DNA of 30,058 bases from Enterospora canceri (GCA_002087915.1 LWDP01000033.1:1-30058); one strand, 5' to 3'. Numbered from the stretch's first letter, positions 1 through 8,760 are shown. Numbers and translations are program-made. Notes: generated from the sequence alone by a model not told the origin.

Positions 1-447
1 CCCATCTTGTTTGACAAAATCAACTCCTAGTCCCCTATAGAACGCATTTGTAAGTGAATCGACTGTTGGGGTTGATAACTTCGTTACTTCTGCCTCTAAC
101 TTCTGCTTCTCAGCTATTTTGTCATTCAAAGTTGCCTCTGTTTGTGCAACCTGTTGCTCCAACTCAATCACCTTCTTTGCAGTGCTGAATGTGCTTGTTC
201 TCGTCGAGTTGAACTTGTGACTCCTCTTCGCAATCTGCGCACTGGTCATTTCAATCTCAGCCTCGACCCTCTCTTTCTCCTTAAGCAATTTCTGTATTTC
301 ACTCTTTTTGTTTGCATTGCTATTCGTGCTCTGTGCTGCTATCTCCTTTAGTTCCTCCTGCTTCTCCTCGTATTTCCTTCTCAGTCCATCAAAATTCCAC
401 CTCCTCAAGGAATCCCTGAGTTGCTGCTGCAATTGCTGAAATGGCAT
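1..447 (-). CDS. Spc24-like kinetochore coiled-coil protein (3' part outside window)
   Basis: The reading frame is open from an ATG at 447 to the window edge, 149 codons, so the C-terminus is missing. The protein is polar and rich in Lys, Glu and Gln, with two helical coiled-coil stretches (about residues 15-70 and 90-130). It then reaches FYRGLGVDF near residue 140, which resembles the point where Spc24 passes from its coiled coil into its small globular head. Spc24 pairs with Spc25 in the Ndc80 complex that links kinetochores to microtubules. The start is set by CCC three bases upstream, shared as a GGGCCC palindrome with the divergent gene at 461. Spc25 or another coiled-coil protein is possible, because only the start of the head is visible. 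Confidence 0.5.
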   Translation of the reverse strand, partial: MPFQQLQQQLRDSLRRWNFDGLRRKYEEKQEELKEIAAQSTNSNANKKSEIQKLLKEKERVEAEIEMTSAQIAKRSHKFNSTRTSTFSTAKKVIELEQQVAQTEATLNDKIAEKQKLEAEVTKLSTPTVDSLTNAFYRGLGVDFVKQDG

Positions 448-460
448 TCTGGGCCCAAAA
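448..460. promoter_or_regulatory. 13-bp two-way promoter/start region centred on GGGCCC
   Basis: Only 13 bases separate two divergent start codons (447 minus, 461 plus). They hold the palindrome GGGCCC at 451-456, which gives each gene its CCC motif: three bases before the minus-strand ATG and four before the plus-strand ATG. The CCC element next to the start codon is a known microsporidian signal. That one palindrome serves both genes is inferred from position. Confidence 0.75.
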
Positions 461-928
461 ATGCCCAATAAATTCACATGCGCATACGACAGACTTCTAA
501 GCAAGATCAAGAAGAATGTGCCCACTTCTGATCTATATTACACAACTACTACCATAACGAGTGCATTGAAACAGAAAAAGAAGAGGAAAGAGTTGAAATA
601 CGAAATTACTACCTCAAAATACGCAGATTATTTGAACTTGAATAGAAAGACAAGAGAATACTTCAATTCGGTATTGAAACAAGGCAGCAACGACTACTTC
701 ATGGATCAGCTAAGCAAAACGTGTTTGAATGGCCTGATAATTGAAGTCAAATTGACTGGTAAGGTGACAGAGGGTATTATAATTCATGAAGGAAGAAACA
801 CGGTCTATTTTGTTACAAAAATGAACAAGGTCAAAGAGTTCAACAAGAAGAACAAGAATTTTATTGTAAAGATAGAAAACAGAAGATATTTGATGATTGG
901 AAGCAACCTGAAGCACAATCGTTTCTAA
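461..928 (+). CDS. POP4: RNase P/MRP protein subunit Rpp29 (Pop4)
   Basis: This 155-residue protein matches the Rpp29/Pop4 family, an Sm-like barrel protein that binds the catalytic RNA of RNase P and RNase MRP in the nucleus and helps tRNA and rRNA processing. The family barrel is seen in the C-terminal half: LNGLIIEVKLTGK, then GIIIHEGRNTVYFVTKMNK, a basic strand, and the closing IGSNLKHNRF, which parallels the family G-x-x-L-x-x-R ending. The N-terminal half is Lys-rich, as is common in eukaryotic members. The start has CCC four bases upstream. The 3' end faces TAF12 with 9 bases between stops. Confidence 0.82.
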   Translation: MPNKFTCAYDRLLSKIKKNVPTSDLYYTTTTITSALKQKKKRKELKYEITTSKYADYLNLNRKTREYFNSVLKQGSNDYFMDQLSKTCLNGLIIEVKLTGKVTEGIIIHEGRNTVYFVTKMNKVKEFNKKNKNFIVKIENRRYLMIGSNLKHNRF

Positions 929-937
929 TAAACCCAA

Positions 938-1258
938 TTATTTCTGTTTTGATATTTCTGCCATTTTCTCAATGTGTTTGTCTGATGGATTATTTCTTTC
1001 AGGAATGGTTGCTTTGATTCCAAATGTTCTGTCGAAGTTCTTTTCAATCACACTACACACTTCTGGTGAATCAATTACGTCTGTATCATTGTGTTTAGCC
1101 AGAAGAGTTGCTCGCGTGATGATGTCTTGTACCATTTTGTCTGCAAATGACTGTACTCCCTTGATCACATCTTGTTCTAGCTTCTTCTTGCTCATTTTTG
1201 ATAGTTTTTCAGAAGGAATGAAGTGGCCACCGTTTCTATTGAGATTCTTTTGACTCAT
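938..1258 (-). CDS. TAF12: TAF12-like histone-fold subunit of TFIID
   Basis: A 106-residue protein with a histone fold at about residues 24-85. The stretch with FADKMVQDIITRATLLAKHN, then DVIDSPEVCSVIEKNF, follows the TAF12 pattern in which the second helix ends in LAKHR and is followed by a DV motif and a last helix. TAF12 pairs with TAF4 in TFIID (and with Ada1 in SAGA where present). I chose ATG 1258 because GCCCTTATTTAAA lies just before it; an in-frame TTG upstream is not needed. The protein has lost the long N-terminus seen in yeast and consists of almost nothing but the fold, typical of microsporidian reduction. Another histone-fold TAF is possible. Confidence 0.72.
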   Translation of the reverse strand: MSQKNLNRNGGHFIPSEKLSKMSKKKLEQDVIKGVQSFADKMVQDIITRATLLAKHNDTDVIDSPEVCSVIEKNFDRTFGIKATIPERNNPSDKHIEKMAEISKQK

Positions 1259-1323
1259 TTTAAATAAGGGCAAAATATCTCGCCTTAAATATTATTTAGT
1301 TTTGTTGTGTTTGATACAGCACC

Positions 1324-3053
1324 TCATTCTTCTACAAAACTGTCTTTCTCTGCTTCTTCCACACTTTTAACTGGTTTATTCCTTGTTTCTTTGTGCCTAC
1401 TGTTCCATTCCTTGGTGAATGCTGCCTTATCCTTCTTATCAACATTTTCTAAGTCACATTTGTAGTATTTGAATAGATTCATCAGGGTCTCTCTTGTGAT
1501 GCCATTCTGATCAATATAATCTACACACTCAGTAGCACATCCATTCTCCAGCAGTCTACAAGCCTCCTTCACAAATATTTCGATGTATTTCTGTGTATCA
1601 GATAAACAGAGATCAGAATCCAATGAAATGCCATGAAGCAGATTTCCAACTACTCGACTTGAACTCATCTTCCCCAGATACTGCGGGAAATCAATTCTTC
1701 CTCCAACTGCTACTCGTGTACTCAACACACAGGCAAATAGGCCAAAATACGGCAACAAGGAATAGTTCTGAGACACACCGTGTATCTGTGCATCAATCAG
1801 ATCACCAAAACTGATATCATCCGATACCTGTGCACACATCTCAATCGTCACGCTTGGGTTCTTCTTCATTCTACCGTATTCAAACGTATCAGCCTTGTTG
1901 TATCGTCCATGGACAAAGAGTGGTAGTCTTCAAAAAATAGATCAATCTTTCTGTTGACTGGCATCCTCTTGAATATTTCACTTGCTAATTCAAAGGTGTT
2001 TCTTGCCACATCTTTCTTGTCTATGATCAGTTGACGCACATCCTTGATGTCACAGTTCTTCTGCATTGTGTTTATGACATATCGAATATCCTGATTGCAT
2101 CCTAATACTATTTCAGTTAACACATTTTCAGGCAGATATTTCCCCTCTGTTTTCAAAATTGATTTCAACCTGGGCAGCACCGATGAGATGACTGGCTTCC
2201 TGAACTTCACTTCGTTGCAATGGCTCATCAAAGTACGCAGTTTCGGATGTGTCCGATCATTTGCAATGCATATGATTGGTATTGAACTCTCCTTGACTAT
2301 TTTGATCAATTCTGCTATTCCACCTCGATCTGATGACATCCCATCCACCTCATCCATCACAATCACCCTCTGAATCCCTAGCACTGATCCACCTTCCAAC
2401 TTGCTTCGTACATTTTTATCCAGGCCCTTCTTGTTTCTCAGATCACTTCCATTGAATTCAATCATTGATATCCCCAACTCGTTGCATAGCACATGCACAG
2501 TGGTAGTCTTGCCCAATCCTGGACTCCCGCTAATAAATAACGCCTCACTACTTCCACTCTCCAGAAAGTCTCTTACTTCTCCAATTGCTGTTGGATTTCC
2601 AATGATTTCACTTGATTTCTGTGGCCTGTATTTTTCAGCCCAATTCACAAATTCAGCCTGTTTTGTCTCTGCCCCTGTTTCACTCTTTATACTGAAGTCA
2701 AATTCACTCTCTTCATTCACCCCAATTTCAATCTTCTCTATGGACGCATATGCATCCTTTTCTGGCTCTATCTTGGTCTCCAATTTACCCATTGCGGTAT
2801 GAAGTCTTCTCATGAACTGTTCCTCGTCTTCTACCCTAATTCCCAGTTTTTCTGCCTTTTTCACCTTTGATGGGCCTGGCTCATCTCCTGTAACCAAACA
2901 CGTCGTCTTCCCACTTAGTGCCTTCGTGCATCTTCCGCCTAGTTCAATCACCTTCATTGTAGCCTCGTCTCTCTCCATCTTCATTGTTCCAGTGAACACA
3001 AACACCTCTCCCTCAAATGGCTTCTTCAATCGTTTATTTTCCCCTTGTGTCAT
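1324..3053 (-). CDS. RFC1: Replication factor C large subunit RFC1, split by an apparent one-base frame change near 1918-1925
   Basis: The clamp loader large subunit, which loads PCNA onto primed DNA. The N-terminal frame (3053-1866, 395 codons) holds a BRCT domain (residues about 13-85), then an AAA+ core with Walker A GSPGLGKTT (176-184) and Walker B VIVMDEVDGM (230-239, D234 E235). The C-terminal collar domain continues in another frame (1869-1324): SDDISFGDLIDAQIHG, SQNYSLLP and FPQYLGK are RFC1 family features. The first frame reads FFEDY, then drifts and stops at 1866. The frame two bases over continues as LFVHGRYNK, which fits the family's LFVQENY, so a single base appears to be missing after FFEDY. 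Start: ACCCAGAATG. This could be a sequencing error or a real lesion. RFC1 is essential, so error is favoured. Confidence 0.88.
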
Positions 3054-3126
3054 TCTGGGTTAAATTGTAAATCTCTGATCTATTTTACCCTGCAATAGCT
3101 CAAAATGAATATATCATAATGTTTAC

Positions 3127-3160
3127 CAATAAACAAAGTATAAACAAGTTATAAACAAAC
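3127..3160 (+). promoter_or_regulatory. Triplicated ATAAACAA-like element
   Basis: Three near-copies of ATAAACAA follow each other at about 10-11 base spacing just upstream of the MFS gene. They may be TATA-like or forkhead-type elements. A similar string (ACAAACAAAGTATAAAACAA) occurs near 24873, in the promoter-side gap of another membrane-protein gene. The function is inferred and untested. Confidence 0.3.
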
Positions 3161-3168
3161 AGCCCCAC

Positions 3169-4602
3169 ATGAACATCCTAGAAAAGTGGGAGAACAGGTT
3201 TCTGTTTGTTCCTAAGATTCTCCAAATGGTCGTCTGTCTCCAATACTACACGCTTCACAACCTGAGACACCTTTTTGCAACAGACTTCTTCAAGATATCC
3301 ATAGCACAATATGGGGAGTTCAATGCCTACATCCAATGCGTCACATTCTTCAGCAACATCTACGTGGGGCTGCTTGCAGACCGTTACGGTAAGCACAAGC
3401 AGTTTCTGGTTTCGTTGCTCTTTGCAACCTGTGGAATATTCTCAGTATTCTTTCTGAATGGAATGGTCAAATTTGGAGCATTTATGTTTTGGACTGTCTT
3501 GTACGTCTACCAGACATTCAACCTACAAAAGCAGCCACTTCTGGATACGATCATCTTCGACTACCTGGCTGAGAGACCTGATTGCACGCCTGAAGTCTAC
3601 GGAAGACAGCGAATGTGGGGAACTGTGGCCTATACAATGGCAACATTCATAGTGGAGAATATGGTGACATCTCATCAGGCAGGAAAACCAGTTTACAACT
3701 GGAACAACCTGTTGATCTATTCACTGGTGTTCACTGGAATATCCACGCTTTCATTAATCTTTCTGGTTAAGTCAAGTGGGAAAGTCAAGGCACACAAATC
3801 AACAACTGGATACCTGACACTCATGAAGAACAAGGACTACGCCTTCTTCATCTTCATCATGTTCATGAATGCGGTGACAAGACAGGCCATGTCGAACTAT
3901 TTGGGCAACTTCCAGGCACGGGTGCTGCAGATTAGGCCATATTCCCTGCCTAACGCGTGGCCTGGGTGGCTTAAGCCACTAGTGGGCCTATTCAACAACA
4001 ACTACATCTCGACCATATCGATATTTGGAACATTCTTCGAGATAATGGCCATGTGTTTCTCTGAGCGCATCATCTACTACCTGGGATACTTCAAGCCTCT
4101 TCTTCTGGCGCAATTGATGAGTTTGATACGCTTTTATGCATATTATTCAATGGACAAAAATGGTAAGCACGTTTTCGCATTCTCATGCCTAGTGGAACTA
4201 ATCAAGGGCATCTATTTCGGACTGGCTCATATTTCTGGATTCGTCATTGCAGCACGCTTGGCACCACCGTATCTCGCAGCAACGAGTCAGATGATATTCC
4301 AGGGCGTATTCAACGCACTTGGATCAATCGTAAGTGGAAAGGCATTTTCGTATGCATTTGGAAGCAACCTGAAGAAATCAGGAGACTCGGCCTCCAAGGA
4401 GGAGATTGCGGCATTCGAGTTGCTGTTTCTGGTCAATATTGCCATTAGCATGTGCACAATTCTGATATTCGTGATAAAATATGGAGTAATCGATGGAGTA
4501 CTAACAAATCGGGCGAAGGAACAGGAGAAACTGACGTACAACGAAGCAGACTGGGAAACACCAGAAGAGAACACTAGGCATCTGATAGATCAGAATGCAT
4601 AG
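3169..4602 (+). CDS. MFS-type transporter, possible purine nucleotide/nucleoside carrier
   Basis: A 477-residue polytopic membrane protein with about 12 hydrophobic segments. MFS signatures are visible: GLLADRYGKHK between early helices is the loop 2-3 motif (G-x-x-x-D-R-x-G), and YGRQRMWGTVAY is typical of the MFS_1-like/nucleoside symporter branch. From published work I recall that microsporidia carry MFS carriers of this general type at the cell surface for taking up host purine nucleotides. Whether this gene belongs to that family is inference. CCCC lies two bases before the ATG. The 115-bp gap to divergent RFC1 contains three close copies of an ATAAACAA-like element (3129-3160). The C-terminus is short and acidic. 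Confidence 0.75.
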   Translation: MNILEKWENRFLFVPKILQMVVCLQYYTLHNLRHLFATDFFKISIAQYGEFNAYIQCVTFFSNIYVGLLADRYGKHKQFLVSLLFATCGIFSVFFLNGMVKFGAFMFWTVLYVYQTFNLQKQPLLDTIIFDYLAERPDCTPEVYGRQRMWGTVAYTMATFIVENMVTSHQAGKPVYNWNNLLIYSLVFTGISTLSLIFLVKSSGKVKAHKSTTGYLTLMKNKDYAFFIFIMFMNAVTRQAMSNYLGNFQARVLQIRPYSLPNAWPGWLKPLVGLFNNNYISTISIFGTFFEIMAMCFSERIIYYLGYFKPLLLAQLMSLIRFYAYYSMDKNGKHVFAFSCLVELIKGIYFGLAHISGFVIAARLAPPYLAATSQMIFQGVFNALGSIVSGKAFSYAFGSNLKKSGDSASKEEIAAFELLFLVNIAISMCTILIFVIKYGVIDGVLTNRAKEQEKLTYNEADWETPEENTRHLIDQNA

Positions 4603-4642
4603 TGGACACATAACTGTAAATAAATTTGTAGGTTCATTTAGG

Positions 4643-5857
4643 CTACAATTTCATGAATTTCTTCGTCAACTCATTTGGCTCGATTTCCACGACTTCTTCA
4701 AGCATTGCCTTCTCTTCTGCTATATCTTCAATGAACAGCCTCATCTCTCTGTCCAGCTCCTTTTCAATCTTCATTTTGTATTCTTTCTTCTTGTTATTAT
4801 ATTTCCTCGCCAAAATTACATCCTGTACACTATACTGATCAGCGTACCATTTTCCAACCGTATAATACCCTAATACACAATCATTCTCCTTCAGTTTCAT
4901 CTCTGTCTCTACTTCGAACGTTCTCTCTTTACTATCGCATAATGTGACATAATTAAGCTTATTCTGTTCATATGAAATCAGTACATCGTATTCAACCAGA
5001 TCTCCGGATCTTTGTAACTGTTTGAAGTCTAACTCATTTCCGAAATAGTCTCTTCCTCCATACGTCTTTGTCGCTCCTGTCTCCAATTCAGTCACCTCTA
5101 TCACACTCTTCACTTTCTTAACCAGATACAACTTGTTCTTTATTGCAACCAGATCATCTGTACAGAATGGCAGCAATTCACATGAGAAAGTGCTCTTTTG
5201 ATTCACAGTGTTGTTGCTCCTATCCTCTGATATCAGTCTGTTACTGTCCTTGCTCTTTATGAAGTAGAAGTTGTTCAGGAATTTTGTGAATTTTACTGCA
5301 CTATTTCTGCAAGTGAAATAGAAATCAATTCCACTCTTACGCTCTTTGATATTTGACGTATCAAGATGCGCACGATGCATTTTGATCAACAATTCCAAAT
5401 AGAGAAACGTTCTAGTGCTACTTGGATGCTGTCTCAACTGTACCGCACTATTCCAAAACTGTTTTGATTCTCTACGCATACAGTCACCACATTGTCTGTT
5501 TCGTACGACATATTTTAATTCTGTTCGTTGAATGATTCCTTCATTCTCTACTTTAATATCGATCAGAATTGTTTTGCTGTGCTCTTCTGTTTTGATGAAT
5601 GCAGTATCAACAATGTTGGTATCTTTGATTGTCTTATTCTTCCCAATACAGAACATCAGCAAATCTTGTGATCCCCAGGCGTATTCTCGCCATGATTTTG
5701 GTGGAATGTGATATCTCTCGCATCCCCTGCAACTTTCTATTACAGTCGTCTTTCTTATCTTTGATAGGAAGTTTCCTGTATTTATTGTGCACCTATCACA
5801 CATGTTGCGACTATCTGGCAGAATATCAATTCCACAATTGCAGCACAAAATTACCAT
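4643..5857 (-). CDS. NMD3: 60S ribosomal subunit export adaptor NMD3
   Basis: NMD3 binds the pre-60S particle and carries it through the nuclear pore with Crm1. The family's N-terminal zinc-binding block is clear: CCNCG at residues 5-10, MCDRC at 19-23, CRGC at 43-46, and a later CGDC pair. This is followed by the conserved region around KLYLVKKVKS and a YDVLISYEQNK beta segment. At 404 residues it is about 100 shorter than yeast NMD3; the shortfall is mainly at the C-terminus, where the nuclear localisation and export signals usually lie. The tail is helical and charged (EEKAMLEEVVEIEPNEL). The start has CCC directly before the ATG. It converges with the MFS gene, 40 bases between stops. Confidence 0.85.
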   Translation of the reverse strand: MVILCCNCGIDILPDSRNMCDRCTINTGNFLSKIRKTTVIESCRGCERYHIPPKSWREYAWGSQDLLMFCIGKNKTIKDTNIVDTAFIKTEEHSKTILIDIKVENEGIIQRTELKYVVRNRQCGDCMRRESKQFWNSAVQLRQHPSSTRTFLYLELLIKMHRAHLDTSNIKERKSGIDFYFTCRNSAVKFTKFLNNFYFIKSKDSNRLISEDRSNNTVNQKSTFSCELLPFCTDDLVAIKNKLYLVKKVKSVIEVTELETGATKTYGGRDYFGNELDFKQLQRSGDLVEYDVLISYEQNKLNYVTLCDSKERTFEVETEMKLKENDCVLGYYTVGKWYADQYSVQDVILARKYNNKKKEYKMKIEKELDREMRLFIEDIAEEKAMLEEVVEIEPNELTKKFMKL

Positions 5858-6216
5858 GGGTAAAATTTAACAGAAAATATAGGTTGGGCTCGATTGTACG
5901 GGCATTCCCATACTTATTAAGAAGTTGTTGTTGAGGTAACTGGGTAGTGATGATAAGACTTTATTCAATCCTGCCGGTCTAGCGTTCGCCCCACACATGT
6001 GTATGTTAATTGTTGTATTGACTCACACAATGGGTTATAAATCCCGTTTTCTTTTATAACTAGCTGTCAAATCCATCATTAGTGAAAACTTCTCCTCCGA
6101 ATTCTGATGAGATGCAAGTTGCGTTAATTGTAACTTACTATTCAATTGAACAGTATTATACAAAATATAGGCCATCATTTTGATCAAAACTTGATTTTTA
6201 GAAAATATCCAACCCC
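5858..6216. other. Intergenic region between divergent NMD3 and the Cys-rich gene
   Basis: This 359-base AT-rich gap has the start motifs at each end (GGG at 5858-5860 for NMD3 on the minus strand and CCCC at 6213-6216 for the gene to the right). I checked the GC-richer patch near 5970-6000 for a tRNA and found no paired acceptor or T-arm. Nothing else was recognised. Confidence 0.5.
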
Positions 6217-6778
6217 ATGATATTACATCATATCTTAAATTACATGTTTGGGTGTATTTTAACGGCACAGGCTGTACTGTACTGTGGTAATTGTGGAAAA
6301 CATGAAACTGATTTATTCAGTAATACATGTTGTAATTGTAAATCCACAGCTTCTTTTTGTTGTGATTGTGTTGACAACCTAGATAAAGATTGCACTGAGT
6401 GTGAGCTGGTTGAACTGACCAGTCAAATAAGCATCAATCACGAGAGAGATGATGAAAGGAAAGAAAAAATCAGGGAACCTATTGGAAGACTTGCACAGTC
6501 AATATGTTCCACTGGTAATGATAAAACAGAAAAAGTGATGTATACCCAAAAGGGTTCAAAAAGAGTAAGACCAAATCCATCAACAACAAATCAATTAACA
6601 ATTCAACGACCCCAGGCGATTCAAACATCGGGTAGCTAAATTAAACTGGTATGGATATTGCTAACATTCTCATTTTGTTTCAATTACAGGTGTTTACAAT
6701 ACGATAATTCTGGACTATATCTCAATATTCGTGTTCATTATTACATTGTGTTGTAATCCAAGAAATCAAACATTATAG
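6217..6778 (+). CDS. Secreted or type I membrane Cys-rich protein, likely two exons (6217-6631, 6690-6778)
   Basis: The unspliced frame stops at 6639 (140 codons). It has a probable signal peptide (residues 1-19, ending LTAQA) and a block of ten Cys with spacing C-x2-C, CC-x-C, CC-x-C and C-x2-C, then a polar Lys/Arg-rich region. CCCC sits directly before the ATG. A candidate intron of 58 bases (6632-6689) has GT at its start, TGCTAAC as branch site, a pyrimidine-rich stretch and TACAG. Splicing removes the early stop, keeps frame and adds a membrane span (ILDYISIFVFIITL) with a short tail ending NPRNQTL. The product would be a small type I membrane protein with a Cys-rich outer domain. The donor GTAGCT is not canonical. 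Function unknown. Confidence 0.6.
6632..6689 (+). other. Candidate spliceosomal intron, 58 bases
   Basis: GTAGCT at the 5' end, a yeast-like branch site TGCTAAC at 6658-6664, a T-rich stretch and TTACAG at the 3' end. Its length is not a multiple of three and it holds an in-frame stop, so retention truncates the protein. The downstream frame is open for 28 codons and encodes a clear membrane span. The weak donor is the main doubt. Confidence 0.5.
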
Positions 6779-7008
6779 CTAAGGGTTTATTTTAAAAAGT
6801 TCTCTAATCCTCAACACATTGCTATTTATTAGAAATCTTCAGTCTGATAATATGGTATCTTTACAACAGGTAACCGTGTATACAAAATACGATGGAAAGT
6901 GACTTGTAAGCCTTTTTATCAATATTTTTGTGTTTATTTAAAGGTTGATCTTCTGCTAACACATTTGATTAATTTGTTTATGCATGTTATGAATCAAATA
7001 CGTTTCCA

Positions 7009-7452
7009 TTATTTTATTCGCTTGTCTATTTTCTCTATCAACACACTTAAATACCTAAATGTTGTTCTAAGCTTGTGACACTGACATTGCTGGGTATTTA
7101 AATAGAGTCTCTTTTTGAGTCGTGATATTTCAAATCTATATTTCCCCATCTTTTCTAGAAATAGAATAAAATCAAACATCTCATGCGCATTATGGATGCA
7201 GTAACACCTTGCTTTCAGTCTAATTGGCTTAACATCCATTTTGACCTTATGTAGTTCCATCCAGTGATTTGATTCTTCTTTTTCCTCAATGTTATTCTGT
7301 AATCTAAACAAGGGATTTATTCTGGTAATGTTTTCTCTATACCGTGTGACAAGTAACTGCTGTCTGTACGTCAACTTTGTCATGTCTTCTACTTCGTATA
7401 TTGTAAATGATGAATTTATCTTCTCATGCATTTTCTCATTTTCTTCTCCCAT
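7009..7452 (-). CDS. Hypothetical protein, 147 residues
   Basis: A mostly helical, charged protein with no signal peptide or membrane span. It has a short Cys/His cluster in two places (CYCIHNAHE near residue 83 and CQCHKLR near 122), which could bind a metal, though the spacing matches no finger I know. It is divergent from the gene at 7498, with 45 bases between starts, and it lacks the CCC motif that nearly every other gene here has; it starts ATGGG after an AT-rich CATAAATAA. I do not recognise the family. Length, codon use and position between genes support a real gene. Confidence 0.55.
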   Translation of the reverse strand: MGEENEKMHEKINSSFTIYEVEDMTKLTYRQQLLVTRYRENITRINPLFRLQNNIEEKEESNHWMELHKVKMDVKPIRLKARCYCIHNAHEMFDFILFLEKMGKYRFEISRLKKRLYLNTQQCQCHKLRTTFRYLSVLIEKIDKRIK

Positions 7453-7497
7453 TTATTTATGTCCTTGTTTTAGAAAATTTCCGATTGTTTTCACAGG

Positions 7498-8058
7498 ATG
7501 GATCAAGGTATAACATTGAAGCACACTTTCACGTATAATGGGGTTACAGATGCCTACGAAATAACATTTGAACAAGATAAAATAGCCATCAAAAGTGCAT
7601 CAGGTACAGTGGATGAAATACCATATGAGAAGTTACACAAAATTAAGTACTCTTGTAAGATGCTCAAGCTGGCAATAGAAGGAAAGAAAACGATCAAAAT
7701 ACCAATAACCAAGAAAGAAATGGAAATGTTGGAGAACATTCTGGTAGCCTCTAAAGTAGAAGCAAAGAGAGACAGACCAATTGGAGCAGCACTGGTTTTC
7801 TTTGGAGATGAATCTTTCTACATTTCTTTACACTCAATGGATCTGAATGAGTTGAAAAGAGCTATTTTGAGACGTATTTCACAGGTATTTTATCCAGCTA
7901 TTGGATGCGACAATGTTGACCTGGATAACTTCAAAAACTTCAAGTTCTACGCTAAACACGACATAAACTCCTCAATTATAGAGAGTGAAACAGACCTGGA
8001 AGCTGCACTTGTATTTCACTCGAATAAGCTAATTATACAGGTGGTACTGAATAAATGA
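7498..8058 (+). CDS. Hypothetical protein with possible PH-like and PB1-like domains
   Basis: A soluble 186-residue protein. Residues 1-85 alternate short strands and end in a helix (KKEMEMLENIL), in the style of a PH-like fold: ITFEQDKIAIKS, VDEIPYEKLHKIKY, LKLAIEGKKTIKIPI. Residues 95-186 resemble a PB1 domain: a helix with LNELKRAILRRI, then FKFYAKHDINSSIIESETDLEAALVF in two parts matches the acidic OPCA-like segment (strand, D/N, strand, E-x-DLxxA helix), and a final strand LIIQVVL. PB1 domains pair with other PB1 domains in signalling scaffolds. Both domain calls come from pattern reading only. No CCC lies near the start. Nothing indicates a specific pathway. Confidence 0.55.
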   Translation: MDQGITLKHTFTYNGVTDAYEITFEQDKIAIKSASGTVDEIPYEKLHKIKYSCKMLKLAIEGKKTIKIPITKKEMEMLENILVASKVEAKRDRPIGAALVFFGDESFYISLHSMDLNELKRAILRRISQVFYPAIGCDNVDLDNFKNFKFYAKHDINSSIIESETDLEAALVFHSNKLIIQVVLNK

Positions 8059-8291
8059 TTGATTTCATAGCTATACCTTGACACCTAAACAATGTTTCTA
8101 AGTCAGTACTCTCATCTGTTATAAAATAAAGTTCTAAACCCGCCAATCTCGTGTATTATCTATTTATTGGGAATATTTCAACTTAAATTTGCATCACAGA
8201 TCAACATAATCATTGAAGTATAGTAGCATACAATATGCACAAACAAGTATATACACTGGATATAATAGTACAACCACGCTAATCAATTCCA

Positions 8292-8664
8292 AAATCCATC
8301 TAGAATGAAATCCCTGAATAAAAAAAGAAGAATTTCAAATAAAATATCGTAGATGTCTAATTTGTAGTAACAAACATGGCTGTTACAAACTGACGTCTTA
8401 ACATTATCCATCACGGGGTTAACCCCTTCACTAAGAAAAAACTCAAGACTTAATTTGTTACACAGAGACATGATCACTGGTTAAGAAAATATGATAGAGT
8501 ATAACACACATAATCAGGTACAACCTAACAGGATGCCATAGTACGACAGTTATTCATCAACATTAATATTGATCTGAAATGAAATTCCTGAGCATAAAAG
8601 GAGAACCTTAAATAAAACTCATCGATGTCTAAATCGTTTTCAAGTTCATCTCCCGTTCTGAGCG
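8292..8664 (-). repeat. Repeated promoter plus 5'-coding segment, one near-full copy and one partial tandem copy
   Basis: Bases 8391-8664 match 12882-13167 in inverted orientation. The match covers about 220 bases of upstream sequence and the first 11 codons (MSKSFSSSSPV, then diverging). Beside it, about 8299-8362 is a worn copy of the promoter-start part of the same unit, offset by about 272 bases, so the unit is tandem here. In the near-full copy the CCC start motif is changed to CTC. Short open frames on the other strand (for example LSLEFFLSEGV) are by-products of the repeat. Confidence 0.75.
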
Positions 8665-8699
8665 ATAGCTGTCAATGTACAGAGTCTCTGTTTAAATAA
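8625..8699 (+). pseudogene. Remnant 5' end of the MSKSF gene family
   Basis: ATG 8625 opens a frame of 24 codons that begins with the same MSKSFSSSSPV as the gene starting at 12921, then departs in sequence and stops. The upstream motif reads AAACTCATCG where the other copy has AAACCCATCG, so the start signal is damaged as well. This is best read as a copied promoter and gene start that has decayed. Confidence 0.6.
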
Positions 8700-8760
8700 T
8701 CGGATTTTAATATAAATGTCAATTGAAACCCTATAATTATTTTTAATCAAGAACCCCAAA

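Noticed and set aside
8283..8477. Minus-strand frame with LSLEFFLSEGV, similar to a plus-strand frame at 13023-13301
   Set aside because: The protein-level match is a by-product of the inverted promoter repeat; no start motif, and the supported coding direction is the opposite strand.
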